A stretch of DNA of 15,365 nt from a bacterium HR25 (GCA_002898615.1 BEIB01000015.1:1-15365); one strand, 5' to 3'; counted from the stretch's first letter, positions 1 to 8,866 are shown. Made by a program: numbers and translations. The notes: a model not told the origin generated them from the sequence alone.

Positions 1-2
1 CG

Positions 3-1376
3 CTACCGTTCTCCCACCACGCACTGGCGGATGCGGATGTGGGGGGAGCCGTTGGAGACGGGTAGGGGCATCTGTCCCGCCTTGCCGCAGCCGCCGCCCT
101 GGTTGAACCCCAGGTCGTTGCCTATGCCGTCTATGTTCATGAGCGTCTCGAAGACGTTGCCGGAGAGCTTCACCGGCCGCAACAGCTCGGCGATGCGCCC
201 GTTGCGGACCATGTAGGCCTCGCCAGCAGAGAAGGTGAACATCTCCATACTGGTGGTGCCCCCGTACCAGCCGCAGGCGTAGACTCCCTCCTTGATATCG
301 GCGATGAGCTGCTCGAAGGTGGCCTCCCCGGGCTCGATGTAGGTGTTGGTCATGCGGACGATGGGCGGGAAGCGATAGTCTATGGCGCGGGCGTTGCCGG
401 TGGGCCGCTCCCCCATCTTCCCCGCCGTCTCCCGGGAGTGGAGCCGTCCCACCAGGATGCCCTCCCGTATCAGGTAGGTGCGCTGGGCGGGAACGCCCTC
501 GTCGTCGTACTTGTAGCTGCCGCGGAGCCCGGGCAGCGCCGCCCCGTCGACGATGTTCAGGATGGGCGGCCCAAAGCGGCGGCCGATGACCATCAGCTCC
601 TTCAGGCGCTCGTTCTCGTAGATGTGGTCGGCCTCGGAGAGGTGGCCGAAGGCCTCGTGGCAGAAGACGCCGGCCAGGACGGGGTCCAGAACCACCGGGT
701 AGGTCCCCCCTTTCACGTAGGGGGCGTCCAGCAACTCCACCGCCCGGCGGGCCACCCGCTCCGCCTCGCCGTGCAGCGTCTCCACGAAGGAGAAGTCGTT
801 CAGGGCGCCCAGGCTGACGCTGGCCTGCTGGAGGTCGCCGTCGCGGCGGGCGGTGGCAGCGATGCGGGCCGTCACGTCGATGCGCTCCTGCTGGAGGAAG
901 CTACCCTCCGAGCTGGCGAAGAGCACCCGCTTGTGGGAGTCAGAGTAGAAGATGTTGGAAGAGGCGATGCCCGCCACCGACCAGATGAGCTCGTTGTACT
1001 GGTCCAGCAACTCCTTCTTGGCGGCGAGGGGCACCTGGCGAGGGTCCTTCCCTACCTGGAGGGGGACTATCTCCACCACCGGCGCCACCTCCGCTAGCTG
1101 GCTACGCTCCTTCCCCACCAGCCGCGCCTGGGCCACTGCCTGCTCCGCGCGCCGCCTGAGGTCGGTGGGGTCGTTGAAGCTGGCGAAGCCCCAGCCGCCG
1201 CGGTAGAGGGCCCGCACGTTGCCGCCGAAGCTGCGGGAACGACCTATCTCCTCCAGCTCCCGGCCGCGGTAGACTAGGCGCGTCGTCTCCGTCTCGTCGA
1301 CGTGCACCTCCACGTAGTCCGCGTCCCAGCCCCTTACGGCCCTCTCCATCTCCTCGCGCAGAGTGTCCAGGTCCAT
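3..1376 (-). CDS. tldD: TldD-type metallopeptidase
   Basis: TldD subunit of the TldD/PmbA (TldE) zinc peptidase family. In E. coli the TldD/TldE heterodimer digests unfolded peptides, matures microcin B17 and helps remove the CcdA antitoxin. The 457-aa product is complete (TAG stop at 3-5) and of normal family length. It carries HEAFGHLSEAD at residues 240-250, the HExxxH zinc/catalytic motif of the family, and a late GGGCGK motif around C430, where TldD proteins supply a further metal-binding cysteine. The C-terminal SPHIRIRQ-type strand also fits. The ATG at 1376 lies 4 nt after the plsY stop, so it is probably co-transcribed as the last visible gene of the minus-strand operon. No pmbA/tldE is in view; the gene ends at the window edge, so a partner could lie just beyond. 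The family call is very secure; the physiological substrate is unknown. Confidence 0.95.
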   Translation of the reverse strand: MDLDTLREEMERAVRGWDADYVEVHVDETETTRLVYRGRELEEIGRSRSFGGNVRALYRGGWGFASFNDPTDLRRRAEQAVAQARLVGKERSQLAEVAPVVEIVPLQVGKDPRQVPLAAKKELLDQYNELIWSVAGIASSNIFYSDSHKRVLFASSEGSFLQQERIDVTARIAATARRDGDLQQASVSLGALNDFSFVETLHGEAERVARRAVELLDAPYVKGGTYPVVLDPVLAGVFCHEAFGHLSEADHIYENERLKELMVIGRRFGPPILNIVDGAALPGLRGSYKYDDEGVPAQRTYLIREGILVGRLHSRETAGKMGERPTGNARAIDYRFPPIVRMTNTYIEPGEATFEQLIADIKEGVYACGWYGGTTSMEMFTFSAGEAYMVRNGRIAELLRPVKLSGNVFETLMNIDGIGNDLGFNQGGGCGKAGQMPLPVSNGSPHIRIRQCVVGER

Positions 1377-1380
1377 CCCT

Positions 1381-2022
1381 TCACCTCGATGACCGCGGCT
1401 GCGAGACCAGGGGCTTGCCCCCCTGGCCCAGCTTGGGCTCCGTCCCGCTCAGGAGGCGCCGGATGTTGCCCAGGTGGCGCAAGAGGACTAGGGCGCTGGC
1501 CACGCCGCCGAAGATGGCATAGGAGTAGGGCACCAGCCCCAGCAGGGCCAGGGCCAGCAGCACCAGCGCCCCCAGAGGAACAGTGATGATGGACATGAGG
1601 GACATGTAGCGGAAGGCCAGCACTATGAAGAGGCCCAGGGCCACCAGCCCCGCTGCCAGGGGGAAGAGGAGCCCGGCGTAGACGCCGAAGGCGGTGGCGA
1701 CGCCCCGGCCGCCTCGGAAGCCTATGTAGACGGGGAAGTCGTGGCCCAGAAGGGCGCAGATGCCGGCCAGCATCTGCAGCTCGTGGGCGCCCGTCAGCTC
1801 CCAGGCCAGGAAGACCGGCGCCCACCCCTTCAGGGTGTCCAGGGCCAGGGTCACCAGGAAGGGCTTGGGCCCCAGCACCCGCAGGACGTTGGTGGCCCCC
1901 ACGTTGCCGCTGCCGTAGTGGCGGATGTCTATGCCCCGCAGCAGGCGGCCCAGCACGTAGCCGGTGGGGAAGCTCCCCACCAGATAGGCCACGATGCCAA
2001 CAACCAGGGCAGCCCAGATCAT
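1381..2022 (-). CDS. plsY: Glycerol-3-phosphate acyltransferase PlsY
   Basis: Membrane acyltransferase that moves an acyl group from acyl-phosphate to the sn-1 position of glycerol-3-phosphate, the first step of phosphatidic acid synthesis in bacteria using the PlsX/PlsY route. The 213-aa, strongly hydrophobic protein has the usual family length. All three PlsY motifs are visible: GSGNVGATN at residues 37-45, GHDFPVYIGFRGGRGVAT at 93-110 (arginines where many homologues have FKGGKG), and HLGNIRRLLSGTEPK at 183-197. Hydrophobic segments lie at about 1-24, 53-75, 110-137, 142-163 and 166-182. The ATG at 2022 overlaps the der stop by 4 nt (ATGA), pointing to translational coupling. plsX is not in the window. 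The assignment is secure. Confidence 0.96.
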   Translation of the reverse strand: MIWAALVVGIVAYLVGSFPTGYVLGRLLRGIDIRHYGSGNVGATNVLRVLGPKPFLVTLALDTLKGWAPVFLAWELTGAHELQMLAGICALLGHDFPVYIGFRGGRGVATAFGVYAGLLFPLAAGLVALGLFIVLAFRYMSLMSIITVPLGALVLLALALLGLVPYSYAIFGGVASALVLLRHLGNIRRLLSGTEPKLGQGGKPLVSQPRSSR

Positions 2023-3380
2023 GGCCGTTGCCGCCCCCGGAACACCAGCTTGATGGCCGTCCCCTCGAACCCGAAGTGCTGGCGGATGACGTTCTCCAGG
2101 TAGCGCTGATAGGAAAAGTGTAGCAGACCGGGGTCGTTACAGAAAAACACGAAGGTGGGCGGTCGCACCTCCGGCTGGGTCACATATAGGACCTTGAACT
2201 GCTGCCTGCCTCGCGACGGCGGCGGATGGCGGGACATCGCCTCCCGCACCACCTGGTTGAGCTGGTGGGTGGGCACTCGCAGGGAGCGGTTGTCCCCCAC
2301 CTCCAGGGCCAGCTCCAGCAGCCCCTCCACGTTGAGCCCCGTCCTGGCCGACACGAAGGCTATGGGCGCCCAGGGGACGAAGCGGAAGCGGGACATCACC
2401 TGGCGCGCGTAGCGCTCCCGATTCCTCTCCGTGTCCTCCATCAGGTCCCACTTGTTCAGGACGAGGATGAGTCCCTTGTGCTCGGCCAGCGCCAGCCCGG
2501 CGATGTGGGTGTCCTGGGCGGTGACCCCCTCGGTGGCGTCCAGCACCAGAAGGACGACATCGGCCCTCTTGATGGCCTGCTGCGCCCGCTGGACACTATG
2601 CCTCTCCAGGCCGGGCAGGACGCGCCCCCGGCGCCGGATGCCGGCGGTGTCTATCAGGAGGAGACGGCGTCCCCGGTATTCCAGGGGGGTGTCTATGGCG
2701 TCCCGGGTGGTGCCGGGGAGCTCGCTCACCACCACCCGCTCCTGGCCCAGGATGGCATTCAGAAGCATGGACTTCCCCACATTGGGCCTCCCCACGATGG
2801 CGATGGCCAGCTCCTGCAGGGGCGCCTCCCCGGCCTCCATGGGCGGCAGGAGTTCTCGCAGTGCCGCCCGCAGGCGCTCCAGCCCCAGGTCATGGTAGGC
2901 GCTCACCAGGATGGGGTCGCCCAGGCCCAGTTCATAGAACTGGGCTACCTCCGCCTCCCGCCTCTCGTTGTCCACCTTGTTGGCCACCAGCAGGACGGGC
3001 TTCCCCATGCGCCGCAGCAGGTCGGCCACCTCGAAGTCGGTGGCGGTGAGGCCCTCCTTGGCGTCCACCACGAAGACCAGGACGTCGGCCTCAGCCAGGG
3101 CTACCTCCACCTGCCGCCGTATGAGGCTGGTGAGGGGCTCCTCGGAGGTGGGCTCTAGACCTCCCGTGTCCACCAGGGTGAAGGCGCGGTCTGGCCATTC
3201 CACCTCGGCGTAGAGGCGGTCACGGGTGGTGCCCGGTATATCCTCCACCAGGGCCCGCCGGCCGCCCGCCAGGCGGTTGAAGAGGGTGGACTTCCCCACA
3301 TTGGGCCGGCCGACGATGGCCACCACCGGCCGGGCGGTGGCCACGGGCGCCCTGGCCGACTGTCCGCTCTCCTCGCTCAT
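2019..3380 (-). CDS. der: Ribosome-assembly GTPase Der (EngA)
   Basis: Essential double-GTPase that acts in late assembly of the 50S ribosomal subunit. The 453-aa product has two tandem G domains and a C-terminal KH-like domain. G domain 1 shows GRPNVGKST at 24-32, DTGG at 71-74 and NKVD at 134-137. G domain 2 shows GRPNVGKSM at 197-205, DTAG at 244-247 and NKWD at 309-312. The KH-like part runs from about 365 to 450 and includes FVFFCNDP and a YLEN..R..F.F.GT segment typical of Der. In the second P-loop the residue after GKS is Met rather than the usual Ser/Thr, but the Lys and Ser that contact nucleotide and Mg are kept. Start and stop both overlap neighbours by 4 nt (cdaR upstream, plsY downstream), which supports a single operon. 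Length and motif order match the family exactly. Confidence 0.97.
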   Translation of the reverse strand: MSEESGQSARAPVATARPVVAIVGRPNVGKSTLFNRLAGGRRALVEDIPGTTRDRLYAEVEWPDRAFTLVDTGGLEPTSEEPLTSLIRRQVEVALAEADVLVFVVDAKEGLTATDFEVADLLRRMGKPVLLVANKVDNERREAEVAQFYELGLGDPILVSAYHDLGLERLRAALRELLPPMEAGEAPLQELAIAIVGRPNVGKSMLLNAILGQERVVVSELPGTTRDAIDTPLEYRGRRLLLIDTAGIRRRGRVLPGLERHSVQRAQQAIKRADVVLLVLDATEGVTAQDTHIAGLALAEHKGLILVLNKWDLMEDTERNRERYARQVMSRFRFVPWAPIAFVSARTGLNVEGLLELALEVGDNRSLRVPTHQLNQVVREAMSRHPPPSRGRQQFKVLYVTQPEVRPPTFVFFCNDPGLLHFSYQRYLENVIRQHFGFEGTAIKLVFRGRQRP

Positions 3381-4660
3381 GGCCCCTGGGCTAGGGTCAC
3401 CTCCACCATCTGGGGAGTCACCGAGACGACGCGCAACCCCTGAGGCGCCTCCACCCGCACGCCGACGCGATGGCTGCCGGCACTCAGCCCCGTCAGGTCC
3501 ACCCGCGCAGCGATGCTGGACGGGTCGAGGCTGGATAGGGTGGGCAATGGCCCCGTCAGCAGCACCTGCACCTGGGGGGTGATGCTGACCACCCGCAGGC
3601 CCGGCCCCAGGCCGCTCACCTGGGGCGCCACGCCGAAGGTCGCCTCCCCCTGGGCGGGCTGGATGGAGACCCGCACCGTCACCTGGCCGGTGCCGCGGGC
3701 GCTCACGCCGGGCGGCAGCTCCAGAGGGACGGTGCGTACCACGTCCGCCTGCGCCCCCGTGATGTCCACCGGGGCGGTGGCGAGAAGGGAGACCCCCTCC
3801 AGCTCCTGGTCGGTGCCCATCAGCTCCACCAGGGCCGGTTCCACCCCCACCGATACTACGTTGTAGCCCGGGGCCGGGGTGCCGGTGACCCGAGCGGCCA
3901 CAGGGAAGAGCCGGCCTACGTCCCGTCGCCCTATGGAGACGGTGACGGAGACGGTGCCGGGGTCCAGGCTGACGCCCCTCACCAGCACCCCCAGACGGTC
4001 CTGGGGCTCCAGGGGGAGGAAGCGCGTCGTGTCCTCGCGGGCGCCACTGATGTCCAGCCGGGCGACGGCCCGGCTGACCAGCGTCACCAGGTCCTGGGCG
4101 CCGGCCACCGTCACCTGCTGGGGCGTGAATTCCATGCCGCTCACGGTGAAGCCCTGGGCAGGGCTTCCCTCCACCGTCACCTCCACCGGCACCGATTTGA
4201 CGAAGAGGGGCACCAGGGTGACCTCTATCTGGTCGGGCACGGGCTCGATGACGCGAAGGCCGCCCCGGGCGGTGCGGGCCTCCACCCGCACGGGCACCGT
4301 GTGCCGTCCCTCCGACAGCCCGGTCAGGACGACGAAGGCGCGGAAGTCCTCGGCCGTGAAGCGGTTCCAGGCGTCTATGGAGGCCTCCCCCCGCACTCGC
4401 ACCAGGGGCAGCTCGTTGGCCAGGGCCAGCCCCTGGGGCAGGTTCACCGGCTGCACCTGGACCTCCACGTTGGGGATGAGGCCGCTGCGCGTCGTCCGCG
4501 CCTCGCCGCTCTCGTCCACGAAGACCCAGAGGAGGAAGGCGAGGGCGACGGAGAGGAGGGCCAGGCCGGCGTTGGCCCGCAGGGAGGCCACAGCCCCCCG
4601 CAGAAGGGCCAGCGCGACCTCCAGGTAGCGGCGCGTCTCCTTCAGCAGATGCTCCACCAT
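3377..4660 (-). CDS. cdaR: YbbR-domain protein, CdaA regulator (CdaR-like)
   Basis: Membrane-anchored extracytoplasmic protein of the YbbR family. In Firmicutes CdaR binds the diadenylate cyclase CdaA and adjusts c-di-AMP synthesis. The 427-aa product has a short N-terminal cytoplasmic segment, one strong membrane helix at about 31-49, and a beta-rich remainder. That remainder reads as four degenerate YbbR repeats at roughly 65-152, 155-242, 250-332 and 340-424. Each repeat ends in a similar strand such as VTLVP, VSVTVSI, VTVRVSI or VEVTLAQG. Position supports the role: it starts 19 nt after the stop of cdaA. The classical third member, glmM, does not follow; der does, with a 4-nt overlap. 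The domain assignment is firm; regulation of this particular CdaA is inferred from family and adjacency. Confidence 0.88.
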   Translation of the reverse strand: MVEHLLKETRRYLEVALALLRGAVASLRANAGLALLSVALAFLLWVFVDESGEARTTRSGLIPNVEVQVQPVNLPQGLALANELPLVRVRGEASIDAWNRFTAEDFRAFVVLTGLSEGRHTVPVRVEARTARGGLRVIEPVPDQIEVTLVPLFVKSVPVEVTVEGSPAQGFTVSGMEFTPQQVTVAGAQDLVTLVSRAVARLDISGAREDTTRFLPLEPQDRLGVLVRGVSLDPGTVSVTVSIGRRDVGRLFPVAARVTGTPAPGYNVVSVGVEPALVELMGTDQELEGVSLLATAPVDITGAQADVVRTVPLELPPGVSARGTGQVTVRVSIQPAQGEATFGVAPQVSGLGPGLRVVSITPQVQVLLTGPLPTLSSLDPSSIAARVDLTGLSAGSHRVGVRVEAPQGLRVVSVTPQMVEVTLAQGP

Positions 4661-4679
4661 AGGACCGCCCCCGGGGACG

Positions 4680-5480
4680 TCAGCGGGCCGGGAGGCCGGG
4701 GAAGGGGGCCACGGTCTCGGCGGGCAGGAGGAGGCTGCGCAGGACGGCCCGCAACTGGCGCTCGTCCAGGCCGGACATCATGCGGCCGTTGACGGCCACC
4801 GAGACCTGGCCCGTCTCCTCCGAGACCACCAGACAGACGGCATCGGTCGCCTCGGCGGTGCCCAGGGCGGCACGATGGCGCAGGCCGTGGCCCTCGCCCC
4901 GGTGGGAGAGGGGGAGGGTACAGCCGGCGGCCACCACGCGGTCGCCCCGTAGGATGACGGCGCCATCATGCAGGGGAGAGTTGGGGAAGAAGATCCCTTC
5001 CAGCAGCTCACGGCTCAGGAGGGCGTCCAGCTTCACCCCCGTCTCTATGTAGTCCTCCAGGCCCGTCTCTCGCTCCAGGACGATGAGGGCGCCGTGACGC
5101 CGACGGGCCAGCTCCATCACCGTCTCCGCCACCACCTCCACTGTCTGCTGGTAGCCGGGCCGGCCCGGCCAGCGCCACAGCCCCGTCCGCCCCAATCGCT
5201 CCAGGAAGCGCCGTATCTCCGGCTGAAAGACGATGGGGATGGCGATGAGCAGGGCGGGGAAGAAGTTGCGCAGGACGAACTGGAGCACCGTCAGCTCCAG
5301 CACCTCCGCCAGGATGACCACCGCCACCACCAGGATGACCACTCCCCGGAGGAGGGTCATGGCCACGGTGCCCCGCAGCAGGAGGAGGGCCAGGTAGATG
5401 AGGACGGCGATGGCCAGGATGTCTATGACGCTGGAGGGCTCAAAGCGGTCGAAGGCCTCCCGGAAGATGTCCCAGACCAT
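4680..5480 (-). CDS. cdaA: Membrane diadenylate cyclase CdaA (c-di-AMP synthase)
   Basis: Makes cyclic di-AMP from two ATP molecules; c-di-AMP controls K+ and osmolyte transport and cell-wall homeostasis. The 266-aa product has three predicted membrane helices (about 17-37, 41-60 and 66-84) followed by a cytoplasmic DisA_N cyclase domain. Both catalytic signatures are intact: DGA at 172-174 within PLHDGAVILRGD, and RHR at 201-203 within LRHRAALGTAEATDAV. The usual SEETG stretch is at 220-224. The frame stays open far upstream inside argF, but the ATG at 5480 gives the canonical family N-terminus. It has a GAGGGGG ribosome-binding site at 5488-5494 and sits 2 nt after the argF stop. The longer reading would overlap argF almost completely and is rejected. 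The call is highly secure, and all visible residues suggest an active enzyme. Confidence 0.96.
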   Translation of the reverse strand: MVWDIFREAFDRFEPSSVIDILAIAVLIYLALLLLRGTVAMTLLRGVVILVVAVVILAEVLELTVLQFVLRNFFPALLIAIPIVFQPEIRRFLERLGRTGLWRWPGRPGYQQTVEVVAETVMELARRRHGALIVLERETGLEDYIETGVKLDALLSRELLEGIFFPNSPLHDGAVILRGDRVVAAGCTLPLSHRGEGHGLRHRAALGTAEATDAVCLVVSEETGQVSVAVNGRMMSGLDERQLRAVLRSLLLPAETVAPFPGLPAR

Positions 5481-5482
5481 GT

Positions 5483-6421
<939 letters not shown>

Positions 6422-6429
6422 AGCCAAGT

Positions 6430-6441
6430 GCCAGTATAGCA
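6430..6441 (-). promoter_or_regulatory. Extended -10 promoter of argF
   Basis: On the minus strand this reads TGCTATACTGGC, an extended -10 (TGn-TATACT) with the hexamer at 6433-6438. The ATG of argF follows 11 nt after the hexamer, so transcription would start only about 4-5 nt before the start codon. I see no good -35 and no ribosome-binding site. The identical 12-mer sits at the same distance from the rph start. Confidence 0.6.
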
Positions 6442-6446
6442 GAGTC

Positions 6447-8150
6447 CTATTGTTCCGCCGCCGTGTAGTCCCGCCGACGTCGTTGCAAGAGGGCCTGGAT
6501 CTCCAGGGTGGAGAGACCCAGCCGGTGGAGGGTGTGACGGACCAGCTCCAGGCCCGCCTCGAACTCCGGGTGGACCACCTCGTTGGCGCCGAGGCGGCGC
6601 AGCAGTTGGTGGCTCTCCGGCCCTCCCCCGCGGGCGATGATGTCGGCCCGGGGGGCCAGGCGACGGGCGTTGGCCACCACCGTCTCGGCAGCGTAGACAT
6701 CGGGCAGGGTCACGGCCACCACCCTCGCCTGTCCCACCGCCGCCCGCTCCAGCACCTGGGAGCTGGTGGCGTCGCCGTAGATGTAGGGGACGCCCAGGCG
6801 CCGCAGCCACTGGATGGCCGCCGGGTCTTGCTCAATGACCAGGAACCGGAACCCTCGCCGCATCAGGGCGCTCACCAGCTCACGGCCCGCCTCGCCCAGG
6901 CCGCAGATGACCACGTGGTTGACCATCTCAGTCCCGGCCGGAATGTGCACCTCCACCCTCTCCCTGGTGAGATTGCCCAGGAGAGGGAGCCGCTGCAGCG
7001 TCCCCAGCAGGCCGGGCGCCGCCCCCACCAGGAACGGCGCAGCGCCGATGCTCAGTAGCACCGCTCCCAGCAACGCCGAGTTGACCTCCTCTGTAAGCAG
7101 TCCCGCCTCCAGGCCCAGGCTGGCCAGGACGAAGGAGAACTCCGCCATCTGGGCCAGGGCCAGTCCCGCCCGTAGCGCTGTGCCCAGCATGTAGCCGAAG
7201 GCCAGGGCCAGCGCCGTTACCATCAGCAGCTTCCCCAGGATGGCCACAGCAGCGATGGCCAGCACTGTCCCGGGCATCTCCCGGAATACCATCGGGTCGA
7301 TGAGCATCCCCACCGCCACGAAGAAGATGACGGCGAAGACCTCCCGTAGCGGCAGCACCTCCGTCAGCGTCTCCTGCGTGTATTCGGACTCCGAGACCAG
7401 CAGGCCGGCCAGGAAGGCGCCGAAGGCCAGGGAGAGGCCCAGGAGGAAGCTCACGGCCGCCGTCCCCAGGGCCAGCCCCACTACCGTCAGCAGGAAGAGC
7501 TCCCGGGAGCGGGTGGCCGCCACCCGGCGAAACAGCCAGGGGAGGACGCGCGTCCCCAGCAGGTAGATGGCCACCAGCAGGCCGGCCGCCTTGCCGGTGG
7601 CCAGCAGCAGGGCAAACGCGGTGTTCTCACCCTGGCCGGCCAGGGCCGGGATGATGACGATGACCGGCACCAGGCTCAGGTCCTGGACCAGGGAGAGACC
7701 TACGGCCACCCGCCCGTGGAGGCTCCCCACCTCCCCCCGCTGCTCCAGGAGGCGCAGGGCCACGCTGGAGCTGGAGATGGCGGTAGCTGCCCCCAGCAGA
7801 AAGGAGGCGCGGGCGTCCAGCCCCAGCCCCCAGCCCACCAGCATGCCCAGGGCTGTGCTCCCCGCCACCTGCAGCAGCCCGCCGAAGAGGGCCACGTCCC
7901 GCACCCCTGCCAGCTCCCGGAAGCTTAACTGCGCCCCCAGACTGAACATGAGGAGGGCCACCCCCAGATCCGCCATGTCCTGGACCTGCTGGATATCGGT
8001 GACGAAGCCGGGCGTATAGGGGCCGATGAGGAGGCCGGCCGCTAGGTAACCCAGCAGGGTGGGGAGACGGAGGGCGCGCGCCAGCAGGCCGCCAGCCAGG
8101 GCAGCGGCCAGGACGACGGCCAGTTGCCCGACGAGGCCCAGCTCTTCCAT
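6447..8150 (-). CDS. Kef-type K+/H+ antiporter (CPA2) with TrkA-N domain
   Basis: Monovalent cation:proton antiporter of the CPA2 family, probably exporting K+ (or Na+) in exchange for H+. The 567-aa product has a long polytopic membrane part (residues about 1-385) with the family features LLGYLAAGLLIGP at 32-44, LLMFSLG at 66-72, and VQDLSLVP at 155-162 containing the QD pair of the transport site. A cytoplasmic RCK/TrkA-N Rossmann domain at about 412-530 has the nucleotide-binding GLGEAG at 417-422, an acidic VIEQD strand end at 438-442 and GDAT at 459-462. No full TrkA-C (RCK_C) domain follows: only about 37 residues remain. The ATG at 8150 gives a normal N-terminus. The gene is 25 nt upstream of argF and shares its operon with cdaA. 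The family is secure; cation specificity is inferred. Confidence 0.92.
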   Translation of the reverse strand: MEELGLVGQLAVVLAAALAGGLLARALRLPTLLGYLAAGLLIGPYTPGFVTDIQQVQDMADLGVALLMFSLGAQLSFRELAGVRDVALFGGLLQVAGSTALGMLVGWGLGLDARASFLLGAATAISSSSVALRLLEQRGEVGSLHGRVAVGLSLVQDLSLVPVIVIIPALAGQGENTAFALLLATGKAAGLLVAIYLLGTRVLPWLFRRVAATRSRELFLLTVVGLALGTAAVSFLLGLSLAFGAFLAGLLVSESEYTQETLTEVLPLREVFAVIFFVAVGMLIDPMVFREMPGTVLAIAAVAILGKLLMVTALALAFGYMLGTALRAGLALAQMAEFSFVLASLGLEAGLLTEEVNSALLGAVLLSIGAAPFLVGAAPGLLGTLQRLPLLGNLTRERVEVHIPAGTEMVNHVVICGLGEAGRELVSALMRRGFRFLVIEQDPAAIQWLRRLGVPYIYGDATSSQVLERAAVGQARVVAVTLPDVYAAETVVANARRLAPRADIIARGGGPESHQLLRRLGANEVVHPEFEAGLELVRHTLHRLGLSTLEIQALLQRRRRDYTAAEQ

Positions 8151-8240
8151 AGGTCCCTGCCCGCGGACAGAGGCGCTGATGGCACCGGGACCGTGGACGA
8201 TGACGCTGAAGACCAGTCCGCCATCGGGGGGTCCGAGTCC

Positions 8241-8249
8241 ATGGTAGCA
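8241..8249 (-). promoter_or_regulatory. Candidate -10 for the antiporter operon
   Basis: The minus strand reads TGCTACCAT, a TGn-extended but imperfect -10 box, about 90 nt upstream of the antiporter start. It resembles the TGCTATACTGG boxes of argF and rph (here TGCTACCATGG). No convincing -35 is visible at 16-18 nt. It is the best promoter candidate I see for this side of the divergent intergenic region. Confidence 0.3.
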
Positions 8250-8268
8250 CGAGGCGCCTGTTCATCGC

Positions 8269-8297
8269 TTGACGTCCCCGGTAGCGGCCCCTATATT
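8269..8297 (+). promoter_or_regulatory. Sigma-70 promoter for comEA-comEC
   Basis: TTGACG at 8269-8274 and TATATT at 8292-8297 are separated by exactly 17 nt, a near-consensus housekeeping promoter. The expected start of transcription is about 8304, giving a leader of roughly 26 nt before the comEA ATG at 8330. A weak GAAGGG ribosome-binding site lies just before the ATG. It is the best promoter in the window. Confidence 0.75.
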
Positions 8298-8329
8298 CAC
8301 TGCCGACGACGCCGTAGCGAAGGGCCACC

Positions 8330-8866
8330 ATGGGGGAGTTGCTGGAGCGTTACCGCTGGCCGCTGGCGGCGGCCCTGGCGGCGCCCCTCCTAGTGGCCCT
8401 GGGCTATCTGCTGGGTCAGCGGACGGCCTCTCCCCCCGGCCTGGAGCTCTCGACCTCGCCCCAGGAGGTGCGCGTCTACGTCATAGGGGCGGTTCAGCAG
8501 CCCGGCGTCTACACTCTGCAGGAGGGAGACCGCTGGATCGATGCTCTGGAGGCGGCCGGCGGCCCCGCTCCCGATGCCGACCTGGCCCGCATCAACCTGG
8601 CCCGCCGCGCCCGTGACGAGGACCACATCGTGGTGCCCAGGCTGGGTGAGACGACGGCCACGGGCGCCTCCCTCATCGACATCAACAGCGCTTCGGCGGA
8701 GGAGCTGGAGAGGCTGCCAGGCATCGGCCCTGTGCGGGCGCAGCGCATCGTCCAGTCACGGCAGCAGGACGGCCCCTTCGCCGACACCCAGGAGCTGGTG
8801 AGTCGCCAGCTCGTCCCCCTTTCCGTCTACGAGCAGATCAAGGGCGCCATAACGGTGGGGCCGTGA
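8330..8866 (+). CDS. comEA: ComEA-like DNA-binding competence protein
   Basis: Membrane-anchored DNA receptor for natural transformation; it binds incoming double-stranded DNA outside the cytoplasmic membrane and hands it to ComEC. The 178-aa product has an N-terminal membrane anchor (about 10-29), a SLBB domain at about 46-105 (starting VRVYVIGAVQQPGVYTL), and a C-terminal helix-hairpin-helix region at about 115-175. The latter contains DINSASAEELERLPGIGPVRAQRI, written in two parts as DINSASAEELERLP and GIGPVRAQRI, the classic ComEA HhH sequence. The ATG at 8330 sits about 26 nt downstream of a strong sigma-70 promoter. The stop overlaps the comEC start by 4 nt (GTGA), so the two are co-transcribed and probably translationally coupled. 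Length and domain order fit ComEA of Gram-positive-type competence systems. The call is very secure. Confidence 0.95.
   Translation: MGELLERYRWPLAAALAAPLLVALGYLLGQRTASPPGLELSTSPQEVRVYVIGAVQQPGVYTLQEGDRWIDALEAAGGPAPDADLARINLARRARDEDHIVVPRLGETTATGASLIDINSASAEELERLPGIGPVRAQRIVQSRQQDGPFADTQELVSRQLVPLSVYEQIKGAITVGP

Noticed and set aside
197..205. Second Der P-loop with Met after GKS as a sign of a dead G domain (residues 197-205 of Der)
   Set aside because: The Lys and Ser that contact nucleotide and Mg are present and the other G motifs are complete, so loss of activity is not supported. The coordinates given are residue numbers within Der, not window bases.
6422..6700. Extension of the argF frame to a start at 6700
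   Set aside because: The extra 93 residues overlap the antiporter gene and resemble no OTC. The ATG at 6421 gives the known N-terminus and has a promoter element at a fixed distance.
8042..8242. A 66-codon minus-strand frame overlapping the antiporter start
   Set aside because: It has no ribosome-binding site, resembles nothing known and overlaps the antiporter's first 36 codons out of frame.
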